A stretch of DNA of 64,000 nt from Desulfobacula sp. (lineage in GTDB: Bacteria > Desulfobacterota > Desulfobacteria > Desulfobacterales > Desulfobacteraceae). The translations under genes and the position numbers were made by a program. A model generated the notes under the pieces. That model worked only from the letters and a program-made list of their open reading frames with translations, was not told the origin of the DNA and ran no database searches. Below are positions 62,412 through 64,000 of this stretch, piece after piece (the stretch's first letter is position 1; every line of letters starts with the position of its first letter). The stretch spans positions 1 to 64,000 of the forward strand of contig JAMPXP010000016.1 of assembly GCA_023701135.1 (NCBI GenBank), written 5' to 3'.

Positions 62412-63773
62412 TCATCTATTCCACGCTTTTCTCGGGACAAGGTCCCAGACAGGGCTGGTAACGGTTTCATGGACCTCCCGGGCAAAATTGATCATTCCTT
62501 CAAATCCCGCCAGGGGTATTTTCCGTTCATGGTTGTGGTCGCAGAACCCCAGGCCCAGCTTATAGGCAATGGGTCTTTCCTTTACCCCGCCGATGAACAG
62601 GTGGGCGTCCTTTTCCAGGACATATTTGGCCAGTTCCAGGGGATTGGCGTCATCCAGGATAATGGTCCCGGGATCGCACATGTCCTTTAAAAGCGCATAA
62701 TCTTCCTTGCTCCCCGTCTGGGACCCCACCAGCACCACGGTCATGCCGAGATGTTTCAGGGCCTTGATCAGAGAAAAGGCCTTGAAGGCGCCGCCCACGT
62801 AAACGGCGGCCCGCTTTCCCGAAAGATCCGTTTTCATTTCCTGGAGTTCCGGCAGGATGGCCTTGACTTCCTCCTGGACCAGGGCAGCGGTTTTTTCCAT
62901 GATGTCGGGCCGGTCGCTGAAAAAGGAGGCCACATCATAGAGGGCCTGGGACGTGTCTTCGATGCCGAAATAGGACACCCGGATAAAGGGGATGCCGTAG
63001 GCGGCCTCCATTTTCTGGGCCAGATAGGTCAGGGACCCGGAACACTGGACCACGTTGAGACAGGCCCGGTGCGAGGAGCCGAAATTCTTTACCCGGCCGT
63101 CTCCCGTCATCACCGACAGGACTTCGATGCCCATCCGTTTATAATAGTCTTTAATGATCCAGGTTTCCCCGCCGATATTGAATTCCCCCAGGATATTAAT
63201 GCTCAGGGGAATTTTTTCAGGGCTCTCCTCCCGGGTCCGGTCCATGAGGTTGAACAGGGCGTCACAGGCAGCCTTATACCCGTCCTTTTTGGTGCCCTTA
63301 AATCCTTCGGAATGGACCGGAAGAACGGGGATGCCGGTCTTGGCCTCTACTTTTTTACAGACGGCGGCCACATCATCGCCGATGATTCCCACAATGCAGG
63401 TGGCATAGACAAAGGCGGCCTTGGGCCGGTAGATGTCAATGAGTTCAAAAAGGGCCTTTTCCAGTTTTTTTTCTCCGCCGTAAATGATATCCGTCTCGGA
63501 AAGATCCGTGGAAAAGCTCATCCGGTGCAGTTCCGGCCCAGAGGACAGGGCCCCTCTGATATCCCAGGTATAGGAGGCGCAGCCGATGGGGCCGTGAACC
63601 AGGTGCAGGGCGTCGGCAATGGGGTAGAGGACCACCCTTGAGCCGCAGAACACGCAGGCCCGCTGGCTCACCGACCCTGCCAGGCTCTTTTTGTCGCAGG
63701 AGATGTCGAACTCATCGCTCCCTTTTCTGAAGACCTGGGTTTTCCGTTCTTCCAGTATGGATATGGGTTTCAT
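62412..63773 (-). CDS. nifE: Nitrogenase cofactor scaffold subunit NifE
   Basis: 453 residues. Alpha-like half of the NifEN scaffold. HGPIGCASYTWDIRGALSSGPEL (in part), ACVFCGSRVVL and YATCIVGIIGDDV carry cluster-binding Cys; FNIGGETWIIKDYYKRMGIEV and the GSSHRACLNVVQCSGSLTYLA stretch are NifE features. Preceded by AAAGGA. It starts 11 bases after the nifK stop. Confidence 0.95.
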   Translation of the reverse strand: MKPISILEERKTQVFRKGSDEFDISCDKKSLAGSVSQRACVFCGSRVVLYPIADALHLVHGPIGCASYTWDIRGALSSGPELHRMSFSTDLSETDIIYGGEKKLEKALFELIDIYRPKAAFVYATCIVGIIGDDVAAVCKKVEAKTGIPVLPVHSEGFKGTKKDGYKAACDALFNLMDRTREESPEKIPLSINILGEFNIGGETWIIKDYYKRMGIEVLSVMTGDGRVKNFGSSHRACLNVVQCSGSLTYLAQKMEAAYGIPFIRVSYFGIEDTSQALYDVASFFSDRPDIMEKTAALVQEEVKAILPELQEMKTDLSGKRAAVYVGGAFKAFSLIKALKHLGMTVVLVGSQTGSKEDYALLKDMCDPGTIILDDANPLELAKYVLEKDAHLFIGGVKERPIAYKLGLGFCDHNHERKIPLAGFEGMINFAREVHETVTSPVWDLVPRKAWNR

Positions 63774-63784
63774 TGTATTGTCCT

Positions 63785-64000
63785 TTACATCACCAGTTCA
63801 AACCGTTCTTCCGGCGCATCCCGGTCCAGGCGGTCCAGCATCACGTCCAGTATTTTTTCCAGGAGCCTCATGCCCCCCCTGTAGCAGGTGGTGGGGAAAT
63901 AGGAATGGCCCACCCGGTCCAGGATGGGAAACCCGAACCGCACAAAGGGGATATCCTCATCCCTGGCCATGTATTTGCCGTAGGTATTGGCCATGATGAG
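63785..64000 (-). CDS. nifK: Nitrogenase MoFe protein beta chain NifK, C-terminal fragment
   Basis: The last 71 codons only; the gene runs past the right edge of the window. It reads (with the usual NifK ending) NTYGKYMARDEDIPFVRFGFPILDRVGH, each part under twenty residues here abbreviated: IPFVRFGFPILDRVGHS and CYRGGMRLLEKILDVMLDRLD, closing EERFELVM. These match the conserved C-terminus of NifK-type proteins. Directly upstream of nifE, as in most nif operons. nifH and nifD are expected further right. Confidence 0.9.
   Translation of the reverse strand, partial: LIMANTYGKYMARDEDIPFVRFGFPILDRVGHSYFPTTCYRGGMRLLEKILDVMLDRLDRDAPEERFELVM

Noticed and set aside
62211-63641. Plus-strand frames within nifE and nifN (62211-62690, 62751-63641)
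   Set aside because: Antisense shadows of clear nif genes with Gly/Asp/His-rich translations.

Overview
This window looks like chromosome of an anaerobic Desulfobacterota bacterium, most likely a nitrogen-fixing sulfate reducer of the Desulfobacterales/Desulfobacteraceae. That is inferred from gene content, not from a database search: a molybdenum nitrogenase maturation cluster, a YeiH-type putative sulfate exporter, many radical SAM and Fe-S proteins, a short EF-Ts and a glutamate-synthase-like flavoprotein. Core genes are moderately GC-rich. Two stretches are visibly AT-richer and look acquired: the left edge (about 1-580) and about 51.4-53.9 kb.

Layout. 0-7.2 kb (minus strand): a hypothetical membrane protein, then rpoH-like sigma factor, TPR lipoprotein, LolB-like lipoprotein, Mrp ATPase, dNTPase and UPF0280 in one direction. 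7.4 kb: tRNA-Arg(TCT). 7.5-13.7 kb: rhodanese, a YeiH-type transporter with an unusual insertion plus two small companions and a radical SAM/SPASM protein, a GIY-YIG/UPF0270/rhomboid operon, and a small protein made of three Cys repeats. 13.7-18.8 kb: a TetR-RND efflux operon. 19-23.2 kb: a glutamate synthase-like flavoprotein behind a candidate attenuator, facing a KaiC-like/XRE/cupin regulator with a ruined P-loop, then GntR and ribbon-helix-helix proteins. 23.2-28.8 kb: OsmC, a large unrecognised protein, a DedA-like membrane protein, a PAS hybrid kinase and tRNA-Gln(CTG).

29-46.5 kb is mostly housekeeping: larE and a PPC protein, ndk, coaE, rho, rpmE, prfA-prmC, then the conserved run rpsB-tsf-pyrH-frr-uppS-cdsA-dxr-rseP followed by purL-purQ and a DUF554 protein. 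An inverted-repeat leader precedes rpsB. 46.5-51 kb: DUF2461, then a MocR-type regulator divergent from a PLP decarboxylase and an EamA exporter. 51-57.7 kb is accessory: a possible recombinase remnant, a P-loop ATPase next to a class III nucleotidyl-cyclase-like protein (the best candidate for an undescribed system), a radical SAM/SPASM protein with SRPBCC, SnoaL-like and DUF2284 partners, and a racemase. 57.8 kb: a HicB antitoxin with no visible toxin. 58.2-64 kb (minus strand): nifK (C-terminus only), nifE, nifN, nifB, a 2Fe-2S ferredoxin and nifV, which together build and insert FeMo-cofactor; the structural genes continue beyond the right edge.
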